A stretch of DNA of 64,000 nt from an uncultured Oribacterium sp. (GCA_946413525.1 CAMKKZ010000008.1:1-64000); one strand, 5' to 3'; positions 44,850 through 53,924 are shown, counted from the stretch's first letter. A program made the numbers and translations. Notes: generated by a model not told the origin, from the sequence alone.

Positions 44850-46070
44850 ATGCAATATCAAAGTTTTTTAATCAAATATGCTGAAATCGGCACAAAGGGG
44901 AAGAACCGCTCCGTCTTTGAGGACGCCCTGGTTCATGACATACGCATGAAATTAAAGCCCGTAAAGGGGGATTTCATCGTAACCCGCGAAAGAGGCCGTA
45001 TTTATGTCAGCGCGAAATCAGAAGATTTCGAATATAAGGACGTTCTGGACGCCCTTAGCCACGTTTTCGGCATCGCCGGCATCTGCCCTATGCTCCAGAT
45101 GCCAAACACCCATGATTACAAGGCAATATCTCAAAAAGTCCTTTCTCATTGGACGGATGTGTATGGTGAACGTCCTGTCAGCTTCAAGGTGCAGAGCCGA
45201 CGGGCTGACAAAACCTTCCCTATGACCTCCAATGAATTGGACGCCGAGCTCGGCCATGACATCCTCGAAGCCTTTCCCGAGTGCAGGGTAGACGTGCACA
45301 CGCCCGAGGTAAGGCTGTTTGTCGAGGTAAGGCAATACATTAATATCTATTCCGAGACACTGCCCGGCGCCGGCGGAATGCCCCTTGGGACAAATGGAAA
45401 AGCCATGCTCCTTCTGTCCGGCGGCATTGATTCACCGGCAGCAGGATACCTGATTTCCCGGCGCGGAGTGGTGATTGAGGCCTGTTATTTTCACGCCCCT
45501 CCCTATACCTCGGAAAGGGCAAAGGAAAAGGTCGCGCAGCTTGCGAGGCTTGTGTCCCGGTTCTCGGGCGCAATCGCGCTGCACATCGTAAACTTCACGG
45601 ATATACAGCTTTATATATATGACAAATGCCCTCATGAAGAACTTACGATCATCATGCGACGATATATGATGCGCATTGCGGAAAGGATTGCGGGACAAAG
45701 GCACTGTATCGGCCTTATTACCGGGGAATCCATAGGGCAGGTCGCAAGCCAGACCATGGAGAGCCTGTTCTGCACGAATGAGGTCTGTTCCCTGCCGGTC
45801 TACCGGCCCCTGATATCCTTTGACAAGCAAGACATTGTAAGCCTTGCTCAGAAGATCGGGACCTACGAAACCTCCATCCTTCCCTATGAGGACTGCTGTA
45901 CCATTTTCGTCGCGAAGCATCCGGTCACAAGGCCGGATCCCGAAAAGATCCGCGCGTCCGAAAAAAAGCTTATCCCGGAAATTGACGAAATGGTAGACAA
46001 GGCCATCCAGGAAGCCGAGCTTATCTGGTGCGATCCGGGCAGGGAAAACGCCGGGACGGACGCGGACTGA
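44850..46070 (+). CDS. thiI: tRNA 4-thiouridine synthase ThiI
   Basis: ThiI transfers sulfur to U8 of tRNA and can support thiamine thiazole synthesis. The 406-aa product has the N-terminal ferredoxin-like part, THUMP domain (about 60-165), PP-loop LLLSGGIDSPAAGYL (about 188) and YEDCCTIFVAKHP (Cys pair, about 350). It lacks the C-terminal rhodanese domain, as is normal in Firmicutes. The usual neighbour, a cysteine desulfurase gene, is absent here. Its ATG at 44850 has no strong ribosome site in view. Confidence 0.94.
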   Translation: MQYQSFLIKYAEIGTKGKNRSVFEDALVHDIRMKLKPVKGDFIVTRERGRIYVSAKSEDFEYKDVLDALSHVFGIAGICPMLQMPNTHDYKAISQKVLSHWTDVYGERPVSFKVQSRRADKTFPMTSNELDAELGHDILEAFPECRVDVHTPEVRLFVEVRQYINIYSETLPGAGGMPLGTNGKAMLLLSGGIDSPAAGYLISRRGVVIEACYFHAPPYTSERAKEKVAQLARLVSRFSGAIALHIVNFTDIQLYIYDKCPHEELTIIMRRYMMRIAERIAGQRHCIGLITGESIGQVASQTMESLFCTNEVCSLPVYRPLISFDKQDIVSLAQKIGTYETSILPYEDCCTIFVAKHPVTRPDPEKIRASEKKLIPEIDEMVDKAIQEAELIWCDPGRENAGTDAD

Positions 46071-46166
46071 TCTGACCGGGCGGGACCGCCCTTTGGCTAT
46101 CAGGATTCGACAGGAGGGAACCGCTCTCAAAGGATTGAAAAGTCAAAAATCATATCAAACATAGAA

Positions 46167-46204
46167 GAACGTCTTCGGGTTTTCATGCCTGAAGGCGTTC
46201 TTTT
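46167..46204. terminator. Terminator between thiI and prmA
   Basis: AGAACGTCTTCGGG and CCTGAAGGCGTTCT pair with one mismatch around TTTTCATG, followed by TTTTC. It serves thiI; the other strand could serve prmA. Confidence 0.8.
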
Positions 46205-46300
46205 CAGGACTTTTGTCACTGCCCCTTCATTTCCGCGTTCGAAGGCGCACGCCTTATCCACCTCTTGAGCTTCGGGAAATATTCTTCCGGAAGGATTCCT

Positions 46301-47407
46301 TTATCCTATCCGCTTTGCGGCAATTCCAATCCATTCCCCTTCATGGGTGATTTCCAGGACTTCAAACAGATCAGGAACCCTGGAAAAAGCGTCCAGAACT
46401 TCCTGCTGCTTTTCTTCCAGTATTCCGGATGAAAGGAAAAGGCCACCCACCTTCAGAAGCTTCCCAATGGTTGGAATCAACCTGATAATGACAGGTGCCA
46501 GTATGTTCGCGCAAGCTATATCAAAGACGTCATGATTGGGAAAATTCTTCTCCTCCGTTGAAGAGGGCATCTCCTCCGCCAGATTGACGATGGAAACGGG
46601 AAATAGCTCTTCCGGGATTCCATTCAACGAAAGATTTTTACTCACGGCGGAAAGCACCGATTCATCCAGATCCGTGCCGAAAACGCGTGCCGCGCCCAGC
46701 TTCAGGGCAGCTATTCCCAGAATGCCGGAACCCGTGCCTACATCCAGCACCGCGTCCCCTTCTTTCAGGTATTTCCTCAGCCCCCTTAGGCAGAGCCTGG
46801 TCGTTTCATGCTGGCCGGTTCCAAAAGCAGATCCCGGGTCTATGATAATGGAGATCTCCCCTTCCTCCGTTCCGGCCTCTTCTTTCCCTTCCTGACCGGA
46901 TTCCCAGGGAGGACTAATTCTTATCCCATCCACGGAAAAGCTGTGGAAATATTCCTTCCAGCTATTCTCCCAATCCAAATCGGAAATATCGCTGACCTCT
47001 ATCCTGCCCTCCCCCATATCACAAAAAGAGCGAAGATCCTGTACTGTTTCCTTCAAATCCCCAAGAAGCGCGGAGAATTCCTCCTCCGTAAAGAGATTGT
47101 CCGCATTCGCCGTATAACTAGCGTCTATGGAGGGATCGGCTTCTTTCCGGCGGGCATCCTCCAGCCTTGCTTCCTTTTCCTCCGCCGTGCTTATTTCCAC
47201 ATAAAAAATGACCTGTGCCGTCCCGTCATCCGGCCCCGGATCAGGCAGGATATCAATAAACATCCCCCTGCTCTCCTCATCAGTCAGGGGCTTGCGATCC
47301 TGAATTTCTGCCCCCATTATCTTGAGATCCATCAAAGAGGATACAAGGATGTCCTCCGCCGCTTCCGTAGTATGAATCGTAATCTTTCTGCAAATCAAAT
47401 CATTCAC
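46301..47407 (-). CDS. prmA: Ribosomal protein L11 methyltransferase
   Basis: PrmA trimethylates L11. The 368-aa product has the N-terminal substrate domain and then the SAM fold: SAFGTGQHETTRLCLRGL, VLDVGTGSGILGIAALKLGA (motif I), GTDLDES and the post-motif ACANILAPVIIRLIP. It exceeds the typical 290-320 aa by an acidic insertion at about 80-110 and a Glu-rich loop near 175 (QEGKEEAGTEEGE). The start is ATG 47407 behind ACAGGTGA. In many Clostridia prmA follows dnaJ; here it stands between thiI and the HAD gene. Confidence 0.93.
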   Translation of the reverse strand: MNDLICRKITIHTTEAAEDILVSSLMDLKIMGAEIQDRKPLTDEESRGMFIDILPDPGPDDGTAQVIFYVEISTAEEKEARLEDARRKEADPSIDASYTANADNLFTEEEFSALLGDLKETVQDLRSFCDMGEGRIEVSDISDLDWENSWKEYFHSFSVDGIRISPPWESGQEGKEEAGTEEGEISIIIDPGSAFGTGQHETTRLCLRGLRKYLKEGDAVLDVGTGSGILGIAALKLGAARVFGTDLDESVLSAVSKNLSLNGIPEELFPVSIVNLAEEMPSSTEEKNFPNHDVFDIACANILAPVIIRLIPTIGKLLKVGGLFLSSGILEEKQQEVLDAFSRVPDLFEVLEITHEGEWIGIAAKRIG

Positions 47408-47494
47408 CTGTCAAAAGTCTAAAAACCTTCACCGAAGGGCAAACCATTATCCCGTGCCGGCCCCGTGCGCGAAAAGGCTGCTGAAAGCATTTTC

Positions 47495-47595
47495 ATCCCC
47501 TGGATCAGGCCATAATGCCGAAGCCTGCAACGCATTACCAGGAATTGACCGAAATCGAAGATCTTTATCCCCTAAATCAGGCCATAATGCCGAAG
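47495..47595 (-). repeat. 30-bp direct repeat at HAD gene 3' end
   Basis: ATCCCCT-NN-ATCAGGCCATAATGCCGAAG occurs at 47495-47524 and again at 47567-47595, where it encodes the last HAD residues and the stop. It is a small local duplication. Confidence 0.7.
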
Positions 47596-48336
47596 TCCCT
47601 TTGCGACGCCGTCTTCCAGTATCGCCGCCGTCACATATTCAGCAACCTCCTTCGTTTCCGCTGCCGCGTTCCCCATGGCAATCCCATGCCCGGCTGCCTC
47701 AAGCATGCTGATATCATTAACGCCGTCCCCAAAAGCATAGGTGTTTTCCCTGGGCACTCCCAGCTTTTCCGCGACAATGCGGATCGCGTCCCCCTTGTCC
47801 ATGCCAAGGATTGTCACATCGGCGCTGGGGTGATTGCCGTGAGGGTTCAGAAGGCAGAAGCCGGAAAGCGCTTCGTTAATAGAAGAAAACACTGACAAGT
47901 CAGAGAAAAAAACATCGAAATTGTAAACCCTGTCCCCTTCTTCGGGACTTTTCCCTCTGATCTCATCCAGGCCATAGAACGACGCAATGCGATGCTTATG
48001 GGATGGATCCCCGCCAAAATAAACATCTTCCTTTCCAAAAAAAAGATAATCCACACCCAGTGCGTCCAGACGCCTCCTGATTGATCCAATCTGTTCGGCT
48101 GTAAGCGGACTTTCGTGGAGTATCTGCCCATTTTTCACGGATAATCTGCCATTACAGCAGACAAAGCCATCCGCCAGCCTTCCAAAATTGTCCTCGGCAT
48201 ACCGATAGTAGCGTCCGGAGCAGATGAAGACCAGATCACCCCTTTCCCTGATCAGGCCAATCGCTCTTTCAGCGCTCTCCGGCACATTCTTTTTAATTGC
48301 CAGCGTTCCATCTATATCGAAAAATAGCAAGTTCAT
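47572..48336 (-). CDS. Cof-type HAD hydrolase
   Basis: The 254-aa product starts at ATG 48336 (MNLLFFDIDGTLAI), with GGAGG 11 bases upstream. It has the HAD nucleophile DIDGT, the late GDGVNDISMLEAAGHGIAMGNA and a type IIB cap, so it is a sugar-phosphate-like or other small phosphatase. The 3' end (HYGLI, stop TAG) is repeated almost exactly about 70 bp downstream. Substrate unknown. Confidence 0.88.
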   Translation of the reverse strand: MNLLFFDIDGTLAIKKNVPESAERAIGLIRERGDLVFICSGRYYRYAEDNFGRLADGFVCCNGRLSVKNGQILHESPLTAEQIGSIRRRLDALGVDYLFFGKEDVYFGGDPSHKHRIASFYGLDEIRGKSPEEGDRVYNFDVFFSDLSVFSSINEALSGFCLLNPHGNHPSADVTILGMDKGDAIRIVAEKLGVPRENTYAFGDGVNDISMLEAAGHGIAMGNAAAETKEVAEYVTAAILEDGVAKGLRHYGLI

Positions 48337-48661
48337 CTTAATGTCATCCTCCAAAGAAAGTATATATTTTCTTTATCAGGAATTCAAGTTAATACTTGCC
48401 ATTGTTTCCTTACTGTTTTTTTTCTATAATGAACGGGGGCGAGAACAGGATTCAATTGCCAGATAATTGCCAGAGGATTGGCGAATGATTGATAGATGAT
48501 TGATAGATGATTGATAGACGATGGATGAACCATTGACAGGCCATTGCCAAACAAAGGAAGTGCTGATGCTGAACGACGAAACAAAGAACGAAGGAATCAG
48601 ATGGCTGAAGAAACATACAGGATGCAATTAATAAAGATTCGCATGATGAATACGAAAAAAA
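48337..48661. other. Divergent intergenic region with 11-bp repeat
   Basis: 325 bp separate the HAD gene and a rightward membrane-protein gene. At 48485-48517 the unit ATGATTGATAG is repeated three times, with a degenerate neighbour ahead. Nothing else is recognisable; promoters for both genes should lie here. Confidence 0.5.
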
Positions 48662-49246
48662 ATGGAAGCTAAATACATGGAAAAAAAGCCTTTTCAGACA
48701 AACAATTCAAGACGATATGAATCTTATTCCGACTTTGAGGTTCTGGTGGTCAGTCCCCGTCTGCCTCCCCGCCTTATCCTGCTTCTTTCCCTCTGTCTTT
48801 TCGTCCTGCTGGCTTTCTGCAGCCTGCATGCGGATTGGCCTGAAAGGGCTTCCCTTTATTCCGGAAATCTTTATCAATTCCTCCATTCAAGGCTTGCGGC
48901 AGCCCTTGCCCCCATGATCATTCTCCTCTTATTTGCCGTCTGGAACGCGGGTGTCCCCTTTAAAATCACCGTGATCGGGGAGGAAATTACGGTCTACCCC
49001 GCCCTGGGCCGGCCACAACGTTATTCTTCCGAACAAATCAGCAGATATGAAACCTGGCAGGAGAAAGAAGACGGAAACAAGAAGTCACGCGGGAAAAACA
49101 TTGCAGCCTGGCCAAACGGGAAATACATGACAGTCTGGTCAGGCGGGAAAAAGATATTCCGCATAGGGAGCAATTGGAACAATGCCATCCTGCTGGAGGA
49201 TTACCTGTGGAAAAAAGGGATAGAGCATAATACCAACGAACGCTAG
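48662..49246 (+). CDS. Two-helix membrane protein of unknown function
   Basis: The 194-aa protein has a short polar N-terminus and two membrane helices (about 36-58 and 79-100), then a soluble region. That region (FKITVIGEEITVYPALGRPQRYSSEQISRYETW, KIFRIGSNWNNAILLEDYL) resembles membrane-associated PH-like proteins of Firmicutes (DUF6560-like). A start at the second Met (MEKKPFQT, five codons in) is possible. No partner genes are near. I assign no function. Confidence 0.6.
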   Translation: MEAKYMEKKPFQTNNSRRYESYSDFEVLVVSPRLPPRLILLLSLCLFVLLAFCSLHADWPERASLYSGNLYQFLHSRLAAALAPMIILLLFAVWNAGVPFKITVIGEEITVYPALGRPQRYSSEQISRYETWQEKEDGNKKSRGKNIAAWPNGKYMTVWSGGKKIFRIGSNWNNAILLEDYLWKKGIEHNTNER

Positions 49247-49342
49247 GCCTTCGGGGTCATGCGAGATGAGCTGTCACGGCACAGTTCGGCGCTCGTCTGG
49301 GAATTGCGAAGGATTTGCTCTCTGCTCATGCATGGCGGGCTG

Positions 49343-50653
49343 TCACGGGATAATGCCGCAGGCCGCATCGGATGTTTTTCTGAGATAACGTATTACCTCC
49401 ACAGGATACATTCCTTCTGCCGTTTCATTCGTTGCCATAACGGCTGAGGCTCCGTCCCTGACCGCATGGAAAATATCCGAGACTTCCGCCCTGGTGGGAA
49501 TGCTGTTAAAGCGCATGGAAGAAAGCATTTCTGTCACCACAAGGAAGGGCTTGCCGCAGGCACGGCACGCCTCGGATATCCGCATCTGAGCTGCGGGAAG
49601 ATCCCAGAGGGGCATGTCATTTCCCAAATCCCCCCTTGCAATGACGATCATGTCGGCCTCCTCCATGATTTCCGGCAGCTTCTCCATCCCCATTCTGTTT
49701 TCAATTTTCGCGAAAATCCGGACATGGGAAGAGCCCGCCTCTTTCAAAGCCCGCCTAAGATCCCGAATATCTTCCTTTCCCCTCACAAAGGGCTGCATTA
49801 CCGCGGTAACTCCATATTCCGGGAAAAGGGCGATGTTCCGATAATCCTGCCCTGTCAGAGCCGGCAAAGGAGGCACATCCTTTCCTTCCAGCTTCAGGTT
49901 CTTTTTGCCCTGCACTCTTCCGCCCCTGAGCACTTCCGCGACAAAAGGGACGGCCCTGCCCCCGCAGACTGTCTTTGACGGAGCCAACGGCCCCTCTGCT
50001 TTGAGAAGGATTTTTCCATCATCAATGAGCAGCCTGTCTCCCGGAGAAAGAATTCCCGATAAGGTGCCTGGAAGCGGCAATGCCGGCATATGGATAATGG
50101 ATGTGGAAGCCTCATTATCGTTCTTCATAAGAGAGGCTGTTTCAGCAGATTCAAAGGAGGCATCCTGATAATCAATGTCAGTGGAAAATAAGGCATCTTT
50201 TCTGGAATCAGTGTCGTCCCTGATTCCAGAACTGTCCGGAGGATTGGAGTGGGTCTGAATGCCGGAATTGCCCTGAATGCCGGAATTGTCCTGAACGCCG
50301 GAATTGCCCTGAACGCCGGAATTGCCCTGAAAATACAGCAGGCATTTTTCTCCCTCAGAGAGGTTCACAGGGGCAAAGAGGCTTCCAATCCGAAGCTCCG
50401 GCCCCTGTAGATCAATCATCAGCCCGGCGGGCTTGCCGGCTTTTGCGGCTGCCTCCCGGTAAAGCGATATCCAACTCCTTTTTTCTTCCAGTCCCCCGTG
50501 GGACATATTGAGACGAATCCCGTCCATTCCTTCCCGCAGCATCCTGAGAAGAATCTCCGCGTCAGCACATTTCGGCCCCAATGTGCCAAACACTTCAATC
50601 CTATGCTCAGGCCCGAATCCAGAGGGAACCGTTTTATCAATGTCACAATTCAT
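49343..50653 (-). CDS. Pyruvate-kinase-like protein with repeat insertion
   Basis: It starts at ATG 50653, preceded by AGGTGAG; a GTG at 50662 is less likely. The 436-aa product has pyruvate kinase landmarks: TLGPKC, NMSHG, LQGPELRIG, FAKIENRMGMEKL (catalytic Lys), ARGDLGNDMP and TRAEVSDIFHAVRDGA. The usual C-terminal regulatory domain is missing. In the B-domain entry, four GNSG(V/I)Q units and a Ser/Asp-rich linker (about 105-190) are inserted. Several conserved positions differ (MLSSMRFNSIP for MLESMIKNPRP; ATNETAEG for LSGETAKG). It may be a functional short isozyme or a diverged paralogue. Confidence 0.8.
   Translation of the reverse strand: MNCDIDKTVPSGFGPEHRIEVFGTLGPKCADAEILLRMLREGMDGIRLNMSHGGLEEKRSWISLYREAAAKAGKPAGLMIDLQGPELRIGSLFAPVNLSEGEKCLLYFQGNSGVQGNSGVQDNSGIQGNSGIQTHSNPPDSSGIRDDTDSRKDALFSTDIDYQDASFESAETASLMKNDNEASTSIIHMPALPLPGTLSGILSPGDRLLIDDGKILLKAEGPLAPSKTVCGGRAVPFVAEVLRGGRVQGKKNLKLEGKDVPPLPALTGQDYRNIALFPEYGVTAVMQPFVRGKEDIRDLRRALKEAGSSHVRIFAKIENRMGMEKLPEIMEEADMIVIARGDLGNDMPLWDLPAAQMRISEACRACGKPFLVVTEMLSSMRFNSIPTRAEVSDIFHAVRDGASAVMATNETAEGMYPVEVIRYLRKTSDAACGIIP
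50255..50326 (-). repeat. 4 x 18-nt tandem repeat in pyruvate-kinase-like gene
   Basis: Four 18-nt units at 50255, 50273, 50291 and 50309 encode GNSGIQ, DNSGIQ, GNSGVQ and GNSGVQ variants in frame. Confidence 0.9.
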
Positions 50654-50780
50654 TTTTCTCACCTATGTCAAAAAAAGTTCCAAGCAAAGCTTCCGGCATT
50701 TCCATTTTCCATCTCATCCAGCGAAAGCTTAAGCCAATGCCATAGGACATGAATGTTCCCCCGGGATAACCCGCTGATTG

Positions 50781-51428
50781 TCAAGCCAGCATAAGCATCA
50801 TGGCGTAATGACAGGCAGAACCGGCCACCACAAAAAGGTGGAACAGTTCATGATTGCCGAACCATACAAAAGTCTTTTTGAAAAGCGGAAGCTTCAGGGC
50901 ATAAATGATGCCGCCTACCGTATAAATTATACCACCGATGGTCAGAAGCGCAAACTCCGCATTCGTCAATACCTCGCGAATTCTGAAGATGGCAAACGCG
51001 CAGGTCCATCCCAGCAGGATGTAAATAAATGAAGAAAGCCATTTCGGACAATCAATCCAAAACGCGTTCATGAGCATTCCTAATGCGGAAATGGCATAGA
51101 CGGCAATAAGGAGCGCCCATCCCGCCCTGTCTCCCATGGCCACTAAACAGACCGGAGTATAGCTTCCCATGATCATTACAAAAATCATCATGTGATCAAT
51201 CTTTCGCAGAATCCTGTTCACCCTCGGAGAAATATCAAAAAAATGATAGGTAGAGCTCGCAGCATATAAAAGGATGAAGCTTAAGCCGAAAATCAGGAAC
51301 GCAGCCACCTTCTCAGGCGACGGAGCCCTGGCCACACGGTATAAAAGCGGGGCCATCGCTATCATGGAAGCAAGCATGGCCACATAATGAGTCAAAAAGC
51401 TGCCAGGATCCTTGATCTTGATATGCAT
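50781..51428 (-). CDS. Hemolysin III family membrane protein (TrhA-like)
   Basis: The 215-aa protein has seven predicted membrane helices and the PAQR/hemolysin III signatures: SSTYHFFDISPRVNRILRKIDHMMIF near the second helix and HELFHLFVVAGSACHYAMM at the end, supplying metal-binding His and Asp residues. The start ATG at 51428 follows AGGAGG. In Firmicutes the family has been tied to membrane fluidity control; haemolytic activity need not apply. It stands alone. Confidence 0.9.
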   Translation of the reverse strand: MHIKIKDPGSFLTHYVAMLASMIAMAPLLYRVARAPSPEKVAAFLIFGLSFILLYAASSTYHFFDISPRVNRILRKIDHMMIFVMIMGSYTPVCLVAMGDRAGWALLIAVYAISALGMLMNAFWIDCPKWLSSFIYILLGWTCAFAIFRIREVLTNAEFALLTIGGIIYTVGGIIYALKLPLFKKTFVWFGNHELFHLFVVAGSACHYAMMLMLA

Positions 51429-51520
51429 GACGTACCTCCTTTCAAAACCAAAGACTGTCTTTTCAACTCTATTTTAAACGTTTTTCATTATAATATCAAG
51501 TAGTTTTGAATACTACGTTG

Positions 51521-51563
51521 AAAATAAAAAACAGAACGTTTTCAGTATTGAAGCTGAAAACGT
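51521..51563 (-). terminator. Terminator after eda
   Basis: On the minus strand, GGAACGTTTTCAG and CTGAAAACGTTCTG pair around CTTCAATA, followed by TTTTTTATTTT. This is the first good terminator downstream of the ribosomal operon. Confidence 0.9.
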
Positions 51564-51601
51564 TCCGCTCATCTATCCGTGTATATGCCGGGTCTCTCGT
51601 A

Positions 51602-52228
51602 TTAATGTGTCAGGTCGTATGCCTCCTGGCAGAGCTTCGTAATCTCAGCCCAGTTCTTCGAGGCAACCAGGTCCTTCTTGCAAACCCAGGTTCCGCCCAC
51701 GCAGATAATCTTGTCAAAAGCAAGGTATTCCTTGACGTTGGAGGGGCTAACGCCGCCGGTCGGCATGAATTTCAGGGCTGGGAATACAGAAGCCAGTGCC
51801 TTGATTGTATTCAGGCCACCATAGGCTGCCGCCGGGAAGAATTTGACCATGGGAAGGTTGTAACGAAGAGCATTCGTAATGTCGGTTGGCGTGCAGGTTC
51901 CAGGGCAATACGGAACGCCATGCCCGATCGCGTACTGGGCTACCTCGTCAGAAAAGGACGGGCTGACAACAAACTGGGCTCCCGCTTCCAAAGCCCTGGC
52001 GCACTGATCCCGATCCAGAACCGTGCCTGCTCCAACCATAACCTCCGGGCACTCCTTAGCGATCCTGCGAATGGATTCCGCGGCTGCATCCGTACGGAAA
52101 GTGACCTCCGCCATAGGAAGCTTGCCGGCCGCAAGCGCCTTTGCAAGAGGGACTGCGTCTGCAGCATCATCCAGCACAACCACAGGGCAGACCTTCACCT
52201 CTGCCAACTTCTTCATGAATTCTGTCAT
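51602..52228 (-). CDS. eda: KDPG/KHG aldolase
   Basis: The enzyme splits 2-keto-3-deoxy-6-phosphogluconate (and 4-hydroxy-2-oxoglutarate) to pyruvate. The 208-aa product has MAEVTFRTDAA (catalytic Glu region), GAGTVLDRDQCARALEAGA, PYCPGTCTPTDI and the Schiff-base Lys in MVKFFPAAAYGG. The start is ATG 52228 behind AAAAGGAG. It begins 33 bp after rplQ, with no terminator visible between them, so it is likely to be read from the ribosomal operon. No sugar-acid pathway genes are near. Confidence 0.95.
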   Translation of the reverse strand: MTEFMKKLAEVKVCPVVVLDDAADAVPLAKALAAGKLPMAEVTFRTDAAAESIRRIAKECPEVMVGAGTVLDRDQCARALEAGAQFVVSPSFSDEVAQYAIGHGVPYCPGTCTPTDITNALRYNLPMVKFFPAAAYGGLNTIKALASVFPALKFMPTGGVSPSNVKEYLAFDKIICVGGTWVCKKDLVASKNWAEITKLCQEAYDLTH

Positions 52229-52261
52229 GATTTTTCTCCTTTTACTTTTGCGTCTTTAGCC

Positions 52262-52798
52262 TTAAATAAGCTCCAGCAAAACCATCATGGCGGCATCACC
52301 TTTCCTGAGGCCGACACGTACGATTCTTGTGTAACCACCGTTCCGGTTCGCGTACTTGACGCCATATTCCTCGAAAACCTTCTTCGGGATATCAACCTTC
52401 TTTGTGTTCCTCTTGCGACCAGCCTTCTTTTCCGGGACATCCTTCGGAACATAGGTGAGGGCAAGAATCTGACGCCTTGCGGCAAGACGAGAAGGCTTGT
52501 CCTTTCGGATTGTCTTGTCGATTTCATCAAAAACGGTCACTTTCTTGCCATCCTTGACTTCTTTTACGCGCTTTCCGTTGGCATCCTTGCGAGGCACCTT
52601 GGCCTTTACAGTGACATCCTCGTAATTATCCTTCTCACGGATGCCAAGTGCCACAATCTTCTCAACTATCCTGCGGACTTCCTTTGCCCTGGCCTCCGTA
52701 GTGAAAATCTTCCCATGCTGCAGCACCGCCGTTACCTGGGCGCGAAGAAGCGCTTTCCTCTGATCCGTAGGCCTGCCTAACTTTCTATAACCTGCCAT
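52262..52798 (-). CDS. rplQ: 50S ribosomal protein L17 (long form)
   Basis: L17 lines the peptide exit tunnel. The usual landmarks are GYRKLGRPTDQRKALLRAQ, TTEARAKEVRRIVEKIV, and the end NRNGGYTRIVRVGLRKGDAA. Typical L17 is 115-130 aa; this has 178, with a charged insertion at about 62-130 (KDANGKRVKEVKDGKKV...VPEKKAGRKRNTKKVD). Long L17 forms occur in related Clostridia. Confidence 0.95.
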   Translation of the reverse strand: MAGYRKLGRPTDQRKALLRAQVTAVLQHGKIFTTEARAKEVRRIVEKIVALGIREKDNYEDVTVKAKVPRKDANGKRVKEVKDGKKVTVFDEIDKTIRKDKPSRLAARRQILALTYVPKDVPEKKAGRKRNTKKVDIPKKVFEEYGVKYANRNGGYTRIVRVGLRKGDAAMMVLLELI

Positions 52799-52886
52799 AA
52801 AAATCTTTCCTCCGCCGTGCTTTTTAGTCTTACCGGCTATGAATTATTATTGTAACTGCGAAATCACTCACTTGGAACAGTTACGA

Positions 52887-53924
52887 TTAATCCTCCTTCT
52901 GGGCAAGGCTCAGATTCAGCTCTTTCAGTTTCGAAAGCACCTCTTCCAATGATTTCCTGCCCAGATTCCTGACCTTCATCATGTCCTCAGAAGTCTTTGC
53001 GCAGAGTTCCTGAACCGTATTTATTCCAGCCCTCTTCAGGCAATTATAGGAACGGACGCTGAGTTCAAGCTCGTCAATATTCATCTCCAGAACTTTTTCT
53101 TTTTCATCATCCGGCTTCTCAATCATGACCTGCGTGGTTGCAGTCGAAGCAGATAGATCCACAAATAATGATAAATGTCCGGAGAGCATCCTGGCGGCCA
53201 TTGATACTGCGTCATCTGGCGGGATCGTGCCATTGGTGAATACGTCAAGCGTTAATTTGTCGTAATCCGTCATATTGCCGACACGAGTATTTTCCACGCT
53301 CATATTGACACGCTCCACCGGCGTATATACTGAATCAATAGGGATGATGTCTTCTGGACTGATGCCCAAATTCTCCCCCTCGAAATATTTCAGCATTTCT
53401 TCCGGAGAGATTTCACCGGAAGCGACATAGCCCCGGCCGCCCGTAATAAATATATCCATGGAAAAGGAGCCGAAATCTTTGTCCAGAGTGGCAATATGCT
53501 GATCCGGATTGACAATTTCTATTTCATCTGAATCAAGCACCAGATCCGACCCTTTGAGCTCAATTCCTTTTTTATCTGAATCAAGCGCCAGATCCGCGGC
53601 TTCCCCGGGAACAGCAACGCTGCCATGTATTACCCTGACAGAGGGGGATGAATCCCTAACGGCCAGGCTCCTTAAATTCATGATTAGCTCTGTAACGTCT
53701 TCCCGGATTCCTGGGATGAAACCGGCTCCCGGTGTGAAGCCCTCAGCGGAAATCTTCACGCCCGATATCGCTGCCCCCGGAAGGGCAGAGAGCATGATCC
53801 TGCGGAGAGAGTTCCCCAATGTCGTCCCATACCCCCTCTCCAGAGGCTCGCAGACGAATTTGCCATACCGTTTGTCTTCGGAAATTTCCACAATTTCAAT
53901 ATTCGGTTTCTCGAAATCGAGCAT
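52887..53924 (-). CDS. rpoA: RNA polymerase alpha subunit
   Basis: The 345-aa protein has the N-terminal assembly domain (RYGKFVCEPLERGYGTTLGN, LRRIMLSALPGAAI) and the C-terminal domain that contacts promoters and activators (LELSVRSYNCLKRAGINTVQ, ...LGRKSLEEVLSKLKEL). The family length is about 315. Extra residues lie around 115-130, where a 16-aa segment (ADLALDSDKKGIELKG / SDLVLDSDEIEIVNPD) is partly doubled. It sits in the usual alpha-operon place between rpsD and rplQ. Confidence 0.97.
   Translation of the reverse strand: MLDFEKPNIEIVEISEDKRYGKFVCEPLERGYGTTLGNSLRRIMLSALPGAAISGVKISAEGFTPGAGFIPGIREDVTELIMNLRSLAVRDSSPSVRVIHGSVAVPGEAADLALDSDKKGIELKGSDLVLDSDEIEIVNPDQHIATLDKDFGSFSMDIFITGGRGYVASGEISPEEMLKYFEGENLGISPEDIIPIDSVYTPVERVNMSVENTRVGNMTDYDKLTLDVFTNGTIPPDDAVSMAARMLSGHLSLFVDLSASTATTQVMIEKPDDEKEKVLEMNIDELELSVRSYNCLKRAGINTVQELCAKTSEDMMKVRNLGRKSLEEVLSKLKELNLSLAQKED
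53527..53595 (-). repeat. Short direct repeat inside rpoA
   Basis: Two 21-nt copies (53527-53547 and 53575-53595) differ at one base and lie 48 bp apart, encoding DL(A/V)LDSD twice. Confidence 0.85.
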
